Shown one piece after another: positions 1 through 7,945 of a stretch of DNA of 64,000 nucleotides. Below the pieces are notes generated by a model. That model made no database searches and was not told the origin of the DNA. It saw only the letters and a list, made by a program, of their open reading frames with translations. Numbering within the stretch: position 1 is the stretch's first letter; each line of letters begins with the position of its first letter. The position numbers and the translations under genes were made by a program. Source of the DNA: Synaphobranchus kaupii (taxonomy: Eukaryota > Chordata > Actinopteri > Anguilliformes > Synaphobranchidae); contig CM056380.1 in the NCBI GenBank assembly GCA_029718625.1, positions 116,185,067 through 116,249,066 on the forward strand, given 5' to 3'.

Positions 1-401
1 GAAAACAGCAAACATTAGGTCAATCGTTAGCCGACAGCAACGTGAAGTGAAATAAAAATAATAATAACGGGAGATTTTGCAAAAACAAAGCAGAAACTAA
101 ATAAGCCCCTCTTCAGTCTGACCGAAGCTAAACGAAAATCGAAATTAAAATAGAAAAGTAAGTAAAAGCAAACCTACTTACAATTCAAAGTTATTCTGAC
201 AGGTTCGTTAATTTAGCTAAACCAGCAGCCAATCTATGCCTATAAATGAACATTTTGTTGTTAATATGAGTTCTGTAACTTATTAAATTGAGTTTGCAGG
301 AAAAGATAATTCTGAATAGAAACCGCTTCACGTGCCTTTACGCATGAATCCAAACACACATAGATTTTGATTGTACCAAAGAACAAATTCAGATAAGGAA
401 A
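1..401 (+). other. A-rich leader/spacer of the unit, no gene recognised
   Basis: This stretch separates the TATA-headed promoter of the previous unit from the first sub-repeat. It is A-rich, with AAT triplets at 55-68, a TTTTGCAAAA palindrome near 75-84, a GTAAGT site at 158-163, a TTTGCAG acceptor-like site near 293-299 and a CACGTG E-box at 329-334. I see no open frame, tRNA, snRNA or spliced-leader signature. Copies are kept with only scattered substitutions and small indels; CTTCACGTG alternates with CTTGACGTG (CTTGACGTG is fixed in units 10-29). Confidence 0.7.
329..334. promoter_or_regulatory. E-box CACGTG in the leader
   Basis: Palindromic CACGTG present in some units (1-9, 30, 32-37, 40-41) and changed to GACGTG in others (10-29, 31, 38, 39). 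The polymorphism makes an essential role unlikely. Confidence 0.25.
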
Positions 402-503
402 ATGACTAATTATGCAGTCGACAATATGCACTCTCGTTATTGTGCTCCTTTGACCGCGTTGATAAGCAAAATAAAGCGGAACCGGCGGTTGAAGTTTAGA
501 AAT

Positions 504-534
504 AATTTAACCCGGGTCAGCTCGGGTCACCTTC
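504..534 (+). promoter_or_regulatory. 5S upstream element: TATA-like box and C at -1
   Basis: AATTTAA lies at about -31 to -25 of the 5S start, followed by CCCGGGTCAGCTC and a pyrimidine-rich run ending in C at -1. The AATTTAACCCGGGTCAGCTC block is kept in front of class A, class B and truncated copies, while the next 15 bases differ by class (CCGGTCACCTTC or AGGGCAACTTC). A TATA-like box near -28 and a C at -1 are known features of some 5S promoters; function here is inferred from position and conservation. Confidence 0.5.
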
Positions 535-653
535 GCTCACGGCCATACCACACTGAAAATGCCCGAACTCGTCTGATCTCGGAAGCCAAGCAGTGTAGGG
601 CTTGGTTAGTACTTGGATGGGAGACCGCCTGGGAATACTAGGTGCTGTAAGCA
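535..653 (+). rRNA. 5S rRNA, class A reference copy (unit 1)
   Basis: Structural RNA of the large ribosomal subunit, made by RNA polymerase III. The 118-nt core begins GCTCACGGCCATACCAC and ends GCTGTAAGC; numbering matches Xenopus 5S without gaps. Internal promoter parts are visible: box A (about 50-64, AGCCAAGCAGTGTAG), intermediate element (67-72, CTTGGT, where most animals have CCTGGT) and box C (80-97, TGGATGGGAGACCGCCTG). Helix I pairs bases 1-9 with 110-118 apart from a C4/A115 mismatch; helix II pairs ACACTG with CAGTGT. Class A has A25, T26, T40, G56 and T68. This copy has CTCGGG rather than CTCCGG in its flank. Confidence 0.98.
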
Positions 654-658
654 TTTTT
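654..658 (+). terminator. Pol III T5 terminator of 5S (unit 1, class A)
   Basis: TTTTT begins one base after the mature 3' end. Three further T4 runs follow within 30 bp (AAAAGTTTTGTTTTCCGTTTT) and could catch read-through. The same arrangement follows nearly every 5S copy; the copy ending at 6482 has T6, and the one at 40834 reads AATTTTTAATAG. Confidence 0.85.
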
Positions 659-895
659 AAAAGTTTTGTTTTCCGTTTTCGCACGCGATGGGGCTGTTCG
701 CCGAGGTAAAAGGTGGAAACTATCACTGTATTATTCACAATGATGATAATTAAACGTCTTCGTATCCTAATTATGCAGTGGACAATATTCACTCTCGTAA
801 TTTTGCTCCTTTGACCGCGTTGATAAGCAAAATTAAACGGAACCGGCGGTTGACGTTTAGAAACAATTTAACCCGGGTCAACTCAGGGCAACTTC

Positions 896-1014
896 GCTCA
901 CGGCCATACCACACTGAAAGAGCCCGAACTCGTCCGATCTCGGAAGCCAAACAGTGTAGGGCCTGGTTAGTACTTGGATGGGAGACCGCCTGGGAATACT
1001 AGGTGCTGTAAGCA
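896..1014 (+). rRNA. 5S rRNA, class B reference copy (unit 1)
   Basis: Second 5S gene of the unit, 361 bp downstream of the first. It differs from class A at five sites: G25, A26, C40, A56 and C68. C68 restores the common CCTGG intermediate element, while A56 changes box A (AGCCAAACAG). Length, box C and helix I are the same as class A and it is followed by T5. Both classes look functional; which is expressed, and when, cannot be read from the sequence. Confidence 0.97.
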
Positions 1015-1250
1015 TTTTTAAAAGTTTTGTTTTCCGTTTTCGCACGCGATGGGGCTGTTCGCCGAGGTAAAAGGTGGAAACTATCACTGTATTATTCACA
1101 ATGATGATAATTAAACGTATCCTAATTATGCAGTCGATAATATGCACTCTCGTAATTGTGCTCCTTTGACCGCGTTGATAAACAGAATTAAGCGGAACCG
1201 GCGTTTGAAATTTAGAAACAATTTAACCCGGGTCAGCTCATTTCACCTTT

Positions 1251-1287
1251 GCTCACGGCCATCCCACACTGAAAAGGCCCGAACCCG
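1251..1287 (+). pseudogene. 5' fragment of 5S rRNA (unit 1)
   Basis: The third sub-repeat holds only nt 1-37 of 5S (GCTCACGGCCATCCCACACT onward to ACCCG), with A13C, T26G and T35C relative to class A. It lacks box A, the intermediate element and box C, so it cannot act as a 5S gene. After the break the sequence runs into the 3' side of the minus-strand 7SL-like element. Confidence 0.93.
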
Positions 1288-1312
1288 AGCTGTATTGTGA
1301 TAGCGCATTTTC

Positions 1313-1450
1313 AAAACTCAAGTGTCATCGATTGCATTGCGCATTAGGTGTAAACGACAATTCGGCAGCCCAGAGCACCTGTCCTCAAGCGATCCGCTAG
1401 CCTCAGCCTTTCAGTAGCTTGGATGACAGGCTCACGCCACCGCGCCCAGC
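1313..1450 (-). ncRNA. 7SL (SRP) RNA Alu-domain-like element (unit 1, reference)
   Basis: Read on the minus strand from 1450, the sequence starts GCTGGGCGCGGTGGCG and stays close to the 5' domain of vertebrate 7SL RNA for about 85 nt (to 1366): GCCTGT, AGCTACT, GGCTGAGGCT, GGATCGCTTGAG and CTCTGGGCTG, about 80% identity by eye against remembered human 7SL. The UGUNR motif, part of the SRP9/14 binding site, is present as UGUCA (1428-1424). No S domain (helices 6 and 8) follows. The first T4 on this strand is at 1316-1313, predicting an RNA of about 135 nt. A CRE lies about 50 bp upstream, as in vertebrate 7SL promoters. It could be an Alu-domain-only RNA, a truncated 7SL pseudogene spread by the array, or a 7SL-derived SINE head. 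Homology is fairly sure, expression is not. Confidence 0.72.
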
Positions 1451-1472
1451 GAAAGCCGAATGGCATTTTATT

Positions 1473-1487
1473 GCTTTTCTAGAAAGC
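1473..1487. promoter_or_regulatory. Dyad GCTTTTCTAGAAAGC with heat-shock-element-like core
   Basis: Near-perfect palindrome containing TTCTAGAA (1477-1484), which has the TTCnnGAA arrangement of one heat-shock element pair. It lies about 23 to 37 bp upstream of the predicted 7SL-like start, beside an A/T-rich AATAAAAT (minus strand, 1473-1466). Only one inverted pair is present, so heat-shock control is a guess; it may instead be the proximal Pol III element. Confidence 0.35.
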
Positions 1488-1494
1488 AGTGTTG

Positions 1495-1502
1495 TGACGT
1501 CA
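1495..1502. promoter_or_regulatory. CRE/ATF palindrome TGACGTCA
   Basis: Perfect CRE centred about 48 bp upstream of the predicted start of the minus-strand 7SL-like RNA and about 50 bp upstream of the + strand TATA box. Vertebrate 7SL genes carry an upstream ATF/CRE site that supports Pol III transcription. It is kept in nearly all units; those at 57262-57269 (unit 37) and 58844-58851 (unit 38) read TGACGTAA. Confidence 0.65.
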
Positions 1503-1551
1503 AATAGGCATCAGTCTGATTCTCTGCGCAACGTTCCCTAGAGTGGTAGGC

Positions 1552-1558
1552 TATAAAT
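1552..1558 (+). promoter_or_regulatory. TATA box (TATAAAT) facing the leader
   Basis: A canonical TATA box in the context GGCTATAAATAGGCAGAGG, kept throughout the array. A start would fall near 1580, at the beginning of the next unit's A-rich leader. With the CRE 50 bp upstream it looks like a compact promoter, but no product can be recognised downstream. A Pol II mRNA-like unit and a short Pol III transcript ending at the TTTT near 1657 are both possible. Confidence 0.5.
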
Positions 1559-2116
1559 AGGCAGAGGAAACAAGGTCAACAAGAAAACAGCAAACATTAG
1601 GTCAATCGTTAGCCGACAGCAACGTGAAGTGAAATAAAAATAATAATAACGGGAGATTTTGCAAAAACAAAGCAGAAACTAAATAAGCCCCTCTTCAGTC
1701 TGACCGAAGCTAAACGAAAATCGAAATTAAAATAGAAAAGTAAGTAAAAGCAAACCTACTTACAATTCAAAGTTATTCTGACAGGTTCGTTAATTTAGCT
1801 AAACCAGCAGCCAATCTATGCCTATAAATGAACATTTTGTTGTTAATATGAGTTCTGTAACTTATTAAATTGAGTTTGCAGGAAAAGATAATTCTGAATA
1901 GAAACCGCTTCACGTGCCTTTACGCATGAATCCAAACACACATAGATTTTGATTGTACCAAAGAACAAATTCAGATAAGGAAAATGACTAATTATGCAGT
2001 CGACAATATGCACTCTCGTTATTGTGCTCCTTTGACCGCGTTGATAAGCAAAATAAAGCGGAACCGGCGGTTGAAGTTTAGAAATAATTTAACCCGGGTC
2101 AGCTCCGGTCACCTTC

Positions 2117-2235
2117 GCTCACGGCCATACCACACTGAAAATGCCCGAACTCGTCTGATCTCGGAAGCCAAGCAGTGTAGGGCTTGGTTAGTACTTGGAT
2201 GGGAGACCGCCTGGGAATACTAGGTGCTGTAAGCA
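2117..2235 (+). rRNA. 5S rRNA class A (unit 2)
   Basis: Identical to the class A reference; CTCCGG flank, the usual form. Confidence 0.98.
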
Positions 2236-2477
2236 TTTTTAAAAGTTTTGTTTTCCGTTTTCGCACGCGATGGGGCTGTTCGCCGAGGTAAAAGGTGGAA
2301 ACTATCACTGTATTATTCACAATGATGATAATTAAACGTCTTCGTATCCTAATTATGCAGTGGACAATATTCACTCTCGTAATTTTGCTCCTTTGACCGC
2401 GTTGATAAGCAAAATTAAACGGAACCGGCGGTTGACGTTTAGAAACAATTTAACCCGGGTCAGCTCAGGGCAACTTC

Positions 2478-2596
2478 GCTCACGGCCATACCACACTGAA
2501 AGAGCCCGAACTCGTCCGATCTCGGAAGCCAAACAGTGTAGGGCCTGGTTAGTACTTGGATGGGAGACCGCCTGGGAATACTAGGTGCTGTAAGCA
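2478..2596 (+). rRNA. 5S rRNA class B (unit 2)
   Basis: Identical to the class B reference. Confidence 0.97.
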
Positions 2597-2832
2597 TTTT
2601 TAAAAGTTTTGTTTTCCGTTTTCGCACGCGATGGGGCTGTTCGCCGAGGTAAAAGGTGGAAACTATCACTGTATTATTCACAATGATGATAATTAAACGT
2701 ATCCTAATTATGCAGTCGATAATATGCACTCTCGTAATTGTGCTCCTTTGACCGCGTTGATAAACAGAATTAAGCGGAACCGGCGTTTGAAATTTAGAAA
2801 CAATTTAACCCGGGTCAGCTCATTTCACCTTT

Positions 2833-2869
2833 GCTCACGGCCATCCCACACTGAAAAGGCCCGAACCCG
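2833..2869 (+). pseudogene. 5S 5' fragment (unit 2)
   Basis: Same 37-nt fragment as at 1251. Confidence 0.9.
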
Positions 2870-2894
2870 AGCTGTATTGTGATAGCGCATTTTC

Positions 2895-3032
2895 AAAACT
2901 CAAGTGTCATCGATTGCATTGCGCATTAGGTGTAAACGACAATTCGGCAGCCCAGAGCACCTGTCCTCAAGCGATCCGCTAGCCTCAGCCTTTCAGTAGC
3001 TTGGATGACAGGCTCACGCCACCGCGCCCAGC
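2895..3032 (-). ncRNA. 7SL Alu-domain-like element (unit 2)
   Basis: Identical to the unit 1 copy, with CRE and T4. Confidence 0.7.
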
Positions 3033-3698
3033 GAAAGCCGAATGGCATTTTATTGCTTTTCTAGAAAGCAGTGTTGTGACGTCAAATAGGCATCAGTCTG
3101 ATTCTCTGCGCAACGTTCCCTAGAGTGGTAGGCTATAAATAGGCAGAGGAAACAAGGTCAACAAGAAAACAGCAAACATTAGGTCAATCGTTAGCCGACA
3201 GCAACGTGAAGTGAAATAAAAATAATAATAACGGGAGATTTTGCAAAAACAAAGCAGAAACTAAATAAGCCCCTCTTCAGTCTGACCGAAGCTAAACGAA
3301 AATCGAAATTAAAATAGAAAAGTAAGTAAAAGCAAACCTACTTAAAATTCAAAGTTATTCTGACAGGTTCGTTAATTTAGCTAAACCAGCAGCCAATCTA
3401 TGCCTATAAATGATCATTTTGTTGTTAATATGAGTTCTGTAACTTATTAAATTGAGTTTGCAGGAAAAGATCATTCTGAATAGAAACCGCTTCACGTGCC
3501 TTTACGCATGAATCCAAACACACATAGATTTTGATTGTACCAAAGAACAAATTCAGATAAGGAAAATGACTAATTATGCAGTCGACAATATGCACTCTCG
3601 TTATTGTGCTCCTTTGACCGCGTTGATAAGCAAAATAAAGCGGAACCGGCGGTTGAAGTTTAGAAATAATTTAACCCGGGTCAGCTCCGGTCACCTTT

Positions 3699-3817
3699 GC
3701 TCACGGCCATACCACACTGAAAATGCCCGAACTCGTCTGATCTCGGAAGCCAAGCAGTGTAGGGCTTGGTTAGTACTTGGATGGGAGACCGCCTGGGAAT
3801 ACTAGGTGCTGTAAGCA
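3699..3817 (+). rRNA. 5S rRNA class A (unit 3, first)
   Basis: Class A gene; the flank has CCTTTG instead of CCTTCG just before the start. Confidence 0.97.
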
Positions 3818-4059
3818 TTTTTAAAAGTTTTGTTTTCCGTTTTCGCACGCGATGGGGCTGTTCGCCGAGGTAAAAGGTGGAAACTATCACTGTATTATTC
3901 ACAATGATGATATTTAAACGTCTTCGTATCCTAATTATGCAGTGGACAATATTCACTCTCGTAATTTTGCTCCTTTGACCGCGTTGATAAGCAAAATTAA
4001 ACGGAACCGGCGGTTGACGTTTAGAAACAATTTAACCCGGGTCAGCTCAGGGCAACTTC

Positions 4060-4178
4060 GCTCACGGCCATACCACACTGAAAATGCCCGAACTCGTCTG
4101 ATCTCGGAAGCCAAGCAGTGTAGGGCTTGGTTAGTACTTGGATGGGAGACCGCCTGGGAATACTAGGTGCTGTAAGCA
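4060..4178 (+). rRNA. 5S rRNA class A behind a class B flank (unit 3, second)
   Basis: The gene body is class A at all five diagnostic sites, but the upstream flank is class B (AGGGCAACTTC). The B-to-A switch therefore lies within the first 24 nt of the gene or just before it. Confidence 0.97.
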
Positions 4179-4420
4179 TTTTTAAAAGTTTTGTTTTCCG
4201 TTTTCGCACGCGATGGGGCTGTTCGCCGAGGTAAAAGGTGGAAACTATCACTGTATTATTCACAATGATGATAATTAAACGTCTTCGTATCCTAATTATG
4301 CAGTGGACAATATTCACTCTCGTAATTTTGCTCCTTTGACCGCGTTGATAAGCAAAATTAAACGGAACCGGCGGTTGACGTTTAGAAACAATTTAACCCG
4401 GGTCAGCTCAGGGCAACTTC

Positions 4421-4539
4421 GCTCACGGCCATACCACACTGAAAGAGCCCGAACTCGTCCGATCTCGGAAGCCAAACAGTGTAGGGCCTGGTTAGTACTT
4501 GGATGGGAGACCGCCTGGGAATACTAGGTGCTGTAAGCA
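4421..4539 (+). rRNA. 5S rRNA class B (unit 3, third)
   Basis: Identical to the class B reference. Confidence 0.97.
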
Positions 4540-4775
4540 TTTTTAAAAGTTTTGTTTTCCGTTTTCGCACGCGATGGGGCTGTTCGCCGAGGTAAAAGGT
4601 GGAAACTATCACTGTATTATTCACAATGATGATAATTAAACGTATCCTAATTATGCAGTCGATAATATGCACTCTCGTAATTGTGCTCCTTTGACCGCGT
4701 TGATAAACAGAATTAAGCGGAACCGGCGTTTGAAATTTAGAAACAATTTAACCCGGGTCAGCTCATTTCACCTTT

Positions 4776-4812
4776 GCTCACGGCCATCCCACACTGAAAA
4801 GGCCCGAACCCG
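4776..4812 (+). pseudogene. 5S 5' fragment (unit 3)
   Basis: Unchanged 37-nt fragment. Confidence 0.9.
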
Positions 4813-4837
4813 AGCTGTATTGTGATAGCGCATTTTC

Positions 4838-4975
4838 AAAACTCAAGTGTCATCGATTGCATTGCGCATTAGGTGTAAACGACAATTCGGCAGCCCAGAG
4901 CACCTGTCCTCAAGCGATCCGCTAGCCTCAGCCTTTCAGTAGCTTGGATGACAGGCTCACGCCACCGCGCCCAGC
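4838..4975 (-). ncRNA. 7SL Alu-domain-like element (unit 3)
   Basis: Identical to the unit 1 copy. Confidence 0.7.
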
Positions 4976-5641
4976 GAAAGCCGAATGGCATTTTATTGCT
5001 TTTCTAGAAAGCAGTGTTGTGACGTCAAATAGGCATCAGTCTGATTCTCTGCGCAACGTTCCCTAGAGTGGTAGGCTATAAATAGGCAGAGGAAACAAGG
5101 TCAACAAGAAAACAGCAAACATTAGGTCAATCGTTAGCCGACAGCAACGTGAAGTGAAATAAAAATAATAATAACGGGAGATTTTGCAAAAACAAAGCAG
5201 AAACTAAATAAGCCCCTCTTCAGTCTGACCGAAGCTAAACGAAAATCGAAATTAAAATAGAAAAGTAAGTAAAAGCAAACCTACTTAAAATTCAAAGTTA
5301 TTCTGACAGGTTCGTTAATTTAGCTAAACCAGCAGCCAATCTATGCCTATAAATGATCATTTTGTTGTTAATATGAGTTCTGTAACTTATTAAATTGAGT
5401 TTGCAGGAAAAGATCATTCTGAATAGAAACCGCTTCACGTGCCTTTACGCATGAATCCAAACACACATAGATTTTGATTGTACCAAAGAACAAATTCAGA
5501 TAAGGAAAATGACTAATTATGCAGTCGACAATATGCACTCTCGTTATTGTGCTCCTTTGACCGCGTTGATAAGCAAAATAAAGCGGAACCGGCGGTTGAA
5601 GTTTAGAAATAATTTAACCCGGGTCAGCTCCGGTCACCTTT

Positions 5642-5760
5642 GCTCACGGCCATACCACACTGAAAATGCCCGAACTCGTCTGATCTCGGAAGCCAAGCAG
5701 TGTAGGGCTTGGTTAGTACTTGGATGGGAGACCGCCTGGGAATACTAGGTGCTGTAAGCA
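5642..5760 (+). rRNA. 5S rRNA class A (unit 4, first)
   Basis: Class A gene with the CCTTTG flank shared with unit 3. Confidence 0.97.
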
Positions 5761-6002
5761 TTTTTAAAAGTTTTGTTTTCCGTTTTCGCACGCGATGGGG
5801 CTGTTCGCCGAGGTAAAAGGTGGAAACTATCACTGTATTATTCACAATGATGATATTTAAACGTCTTCGTATCCTAATTATGCAGTGGACAATATTCACT
5901 CTCGTAATTTTGCTCCTTTGACCGCGTTGATAAGCAAAATTAAACGGAACCGGCGGTTGACGTTTAGAAACAATTTAACCCGGGTCAGCTCAGGGCAACT
6001 TC

Positions 6003-6121
6003 GCTCACGGCGATACCACACTGAAAATGCCCGAACTCGTCTGATCTCGGAAGCCAAGCAGTGTAGGGCTTGGTTAGTACTTGGATGGGAGACCGCCTGG
6101 GAATACTAGGTGCTGTAAGCA
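6003..6121 (+). rRNA. 5S rRNA class A with C10G, behind a B flank (unit 4, second)
   Basis: Same B-flank/A-body arrangement as 4060, plus C10G (GGCGAT). Confidence 0.95.
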
Positions 6122-6363
6122 TTTTTAAAAGTTTTGTTTTCCGTTTTCGCACGCGATGGGGCTGTTCGCCGAGGTAAAAGGTGGAAACTATCACTGTATT
6201 ATTCACAATGATGATAATTAAACGTCTTCGTATCCTAATTATGCAGTGGACAATATTCACTCTCGTAATTTTGCTCCTTTGACCGCGTTGATAAGCAAAA
6301 TTAAACGGAACCGGCGGTTGACGTTTAGAAACAATTTAACCCGGGTCAGCTCAGGGCAACTTC

Positions 6364-6482
6364 GCTCACGGCCATACCACACTGAAAGAGCCCGAACTCG
6401 TCCGATCTCGGAAGCCAAACAGTGTAGGACCTGGTTAGTACTTGGATGGGAGACCGCCTGGGAATACTAGGTGCTGTAAGCA
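6364..6482 (+). rRNA. 5S rRNA class B with G66A (unit 4, third)
   Basis: G66A lies beside the intermediate element. The terminator is T6 here and the spacer has CCGGTTTCG instead of CCGTTTTCG. Confidence 0.94.
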
Positions 6483-6718
6483 TTTTTTAAAGTTTTGTTT
6501 TCCGGTTTCGCACGCGATGGGGCTGTTCGCCGAGGTAAAAGGTGGAAACTATCACTGTATTATTCACAATGATGATAATTAAACGTATCCTAATTATGCA
6601 GTCGATAATATGCACTCTCGTAATTGTGCTCCTTTGACCGCGTTGATAAACAGAATTAAGCGGAACCGGCGTTTGAAATTTAGAAACAATTTAACCCGGG
6701 TCAGCTCATTTCACCTTT

Positions 6719-6755
6719 GCTCACGGCCATCCCACACTGAAAAGGCCCGAACCCG
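6719..6755 (+). pseudogene. 5S 5' fragment (unit 4)
   Basis: Unchanged 37-nt fragment. Confidence 0.9.
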
Positions 6756-6780
6756 AGCTGTATTGTGATAGCGCATTTTC

Positions 6781-6918
6781 AAAACTCAAGTGTCATCGAT
6801 TGCATTGCGCATTAGGTGTAAACGACAATTCGGCAGCCCAGAGCACCTGTCCTCAAGCGATCCGCTAGCCTCAGCCTTTCAGTAGCTTGGATGACAGGCT
6901 CACGCCACCGCGCCCAGC
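6781..6918 (-). ncRNA. 7SL Alu-domain-like element (unit 4)
   Basis: Identical to the unit 1 copy. Confidence 0.7.
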
Positions 6919-7584
6919 GAAAGCCGAATGGCATTTTATTGCTTTTCTAGAAAGCAGTGTTGTGACGTCAAATAGGCATCAGTCTGATTCTCTGCGCAAC
7001 GTTCCCTAGAGTGGTAGGCTATAAATAGGCAGAGGAAACAAGGTCAACAAGAAAACAGCAAACATTAGGTCAATCGTTAGCCGACAGCAACGTGAAGTGA
7101 AATAAAAATAATAATAACGGGAGATTTTGCAAAAACAAAGCAGAAACTAAATAAGCCCCTCTTCAGTCTGACCGAAGCTAAACGAAAATCGAAATTAAAA
7201 TAGAAAAGTAAGTAAAAGCAAACCTACTTACAATTCAAAGTTATTCTGACAGGTTCGTTAATTTAGCTAAACCAGCAGCCAATCTATGCCTATAAATGAA
7301 CATTTTGTTGTTAATATGAGTTCTGTAACTTATTAAATTGAGTTTGCAGGAAAAGATAATTCTGAATAGAAACCGCTTCACGTGCCTTTACGCATGAATC
7401 CAAACACACATAGATTTTGATTGTACCAAAGAACAAATTCAGATAAGGAAAATGACTAATTATGCAGTCGACAATATGCACTCTCGTTATTGTGCTCCTT
7501 TGACCGCGTTGATAAGCAAAATAAAGCGGAACCGGCGGTTGAAGTTTAGAAATAATTTAACCCGGGTCAGCTCCGGTCACCTTC

Positions 7585-7703
7585 GCTCACGGCCATACCA
7601 CACTGAAAATGCCCGAACTCGTCTGATCTCGGAAGCCAAGCAGTGTAGGGCTTGGATAGTACTTGGATGGGAGACCGCCTGGGAATACTAGGTGCTGTAA
7701 GCA
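7585..7703 (+). rRNA. 5S rRNA class A with T72A (unit 5)
   Basis: T72A alters the end of the intermediate element (CTTGGA). Confidence 0.95.
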
Positions 7704-7945
7704 TTTTTAAAAGTTTTGTTTTCCGTTTTCGCACGCGATGGGGCTGTTCGCCGAGGTAAAAGGTGGAAACTATCACTGTATTATTCACAATGATGATAAT
7801 TAAACGTCTTCGTATCCTAATTATGCAGTGGACAATATTCACTCTCGTAATTTTGCTCCTTTGACCGCGTTGATAAGCAAAATTAAACGGAACCGGCGGT
7901 TGACGTTTAGAAACAATTTAACCCGGGTCAGCTCAGGGCAACTTC

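Larger units (their letters stand above)
404..1290 (+). repeat. Nested sub-repeats of about 361 bp inside each unit (unit 1 shown)
   Basis: Three tandem sub-repeats begin near 404, 770 and 1127, each opening with a TAATTATGCAGT segment. Each continues through GCACTCTCGTAATT-like, TTTGACCGCGTTGATAA and CGGAACCGGCG stretches, then AATTTAACCCGGGTCAGCTC, then a 5S start. The second differs from the first at scattered sites. The spacer after the second lacks the six bases CTTCGT present after the first, so the 5S starts are 361 and 355 bp apart. The third copy stops after 37 nt of 5S. Gain or loss of these sub-repeats explains the unit length classes. Confidence 0.95.
3165..5107 (+). repeat. Expanded 1943-bp unit 3 with three 5S genes
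   Basis: Carries one extra 361-bp sub-repeat. Unit 4 (5108-7050) has the same structure and shares leader variants (AATGATC, GATCATT), so the two probably arose by duplication of one expanded unit. Confidence 0.93.

Noticed and set aside
202..230. tRNA-like B box (GGTTCGTTAA) near TTTAGCTAAA
   Set aside because: No A box at the right spacing and no cloverleaf; GGTT/AACC forms only a small imperfect palindrome.
120..240. Spliced-leader or U snRNA gene in the leader, given the GTAAGT and known 5S/SL linkages in some animals
   Set aside because: No convincing Sm site flanked by hairpins, no U1/U2/U5/U6 core and no clear exon-donor arrangement. ATTTTGT near 251-257 and GATTTTGC near 73-80 are too weak.
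158..299. Spliceosomal intron in the leader
   Set aside because: Donor-like and acceptor-like sites exist, but no open frame or other exon signal flanks them; chance occurrence in A/T-rich sequence is likely.
1250..1312. Functional third 5S gene
   Set aside because: Box A, intermediate element and box C are absent after nt 37.
1366..1450. Human Alu contamination, suggested by the Alu-like wording of the sequence
   Set aside because: The element is inside every repeat with its own fixed differences, lacks the Alu right arm and poly-A tail, and has an upstream CRE. Similarity is explained by shared descent of Alu and this element from 7SL RNA.
1473..1487. Heat-shock-inducible promoter
   Set aside because: Only one inverted TTC/GAA pair is present; functional elements usually need at least three alternating units. 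Kept as a dyad of unknown role.
5108..7050. Assembly error behind the duplicated three-gene units
   Set aside because: Unit 4 has private changes (C10G at 6003 and G66A at 6364, a T6 terminator) absent from unit 3, so it is not a simple assembly duplicate. Long reads would settle it.
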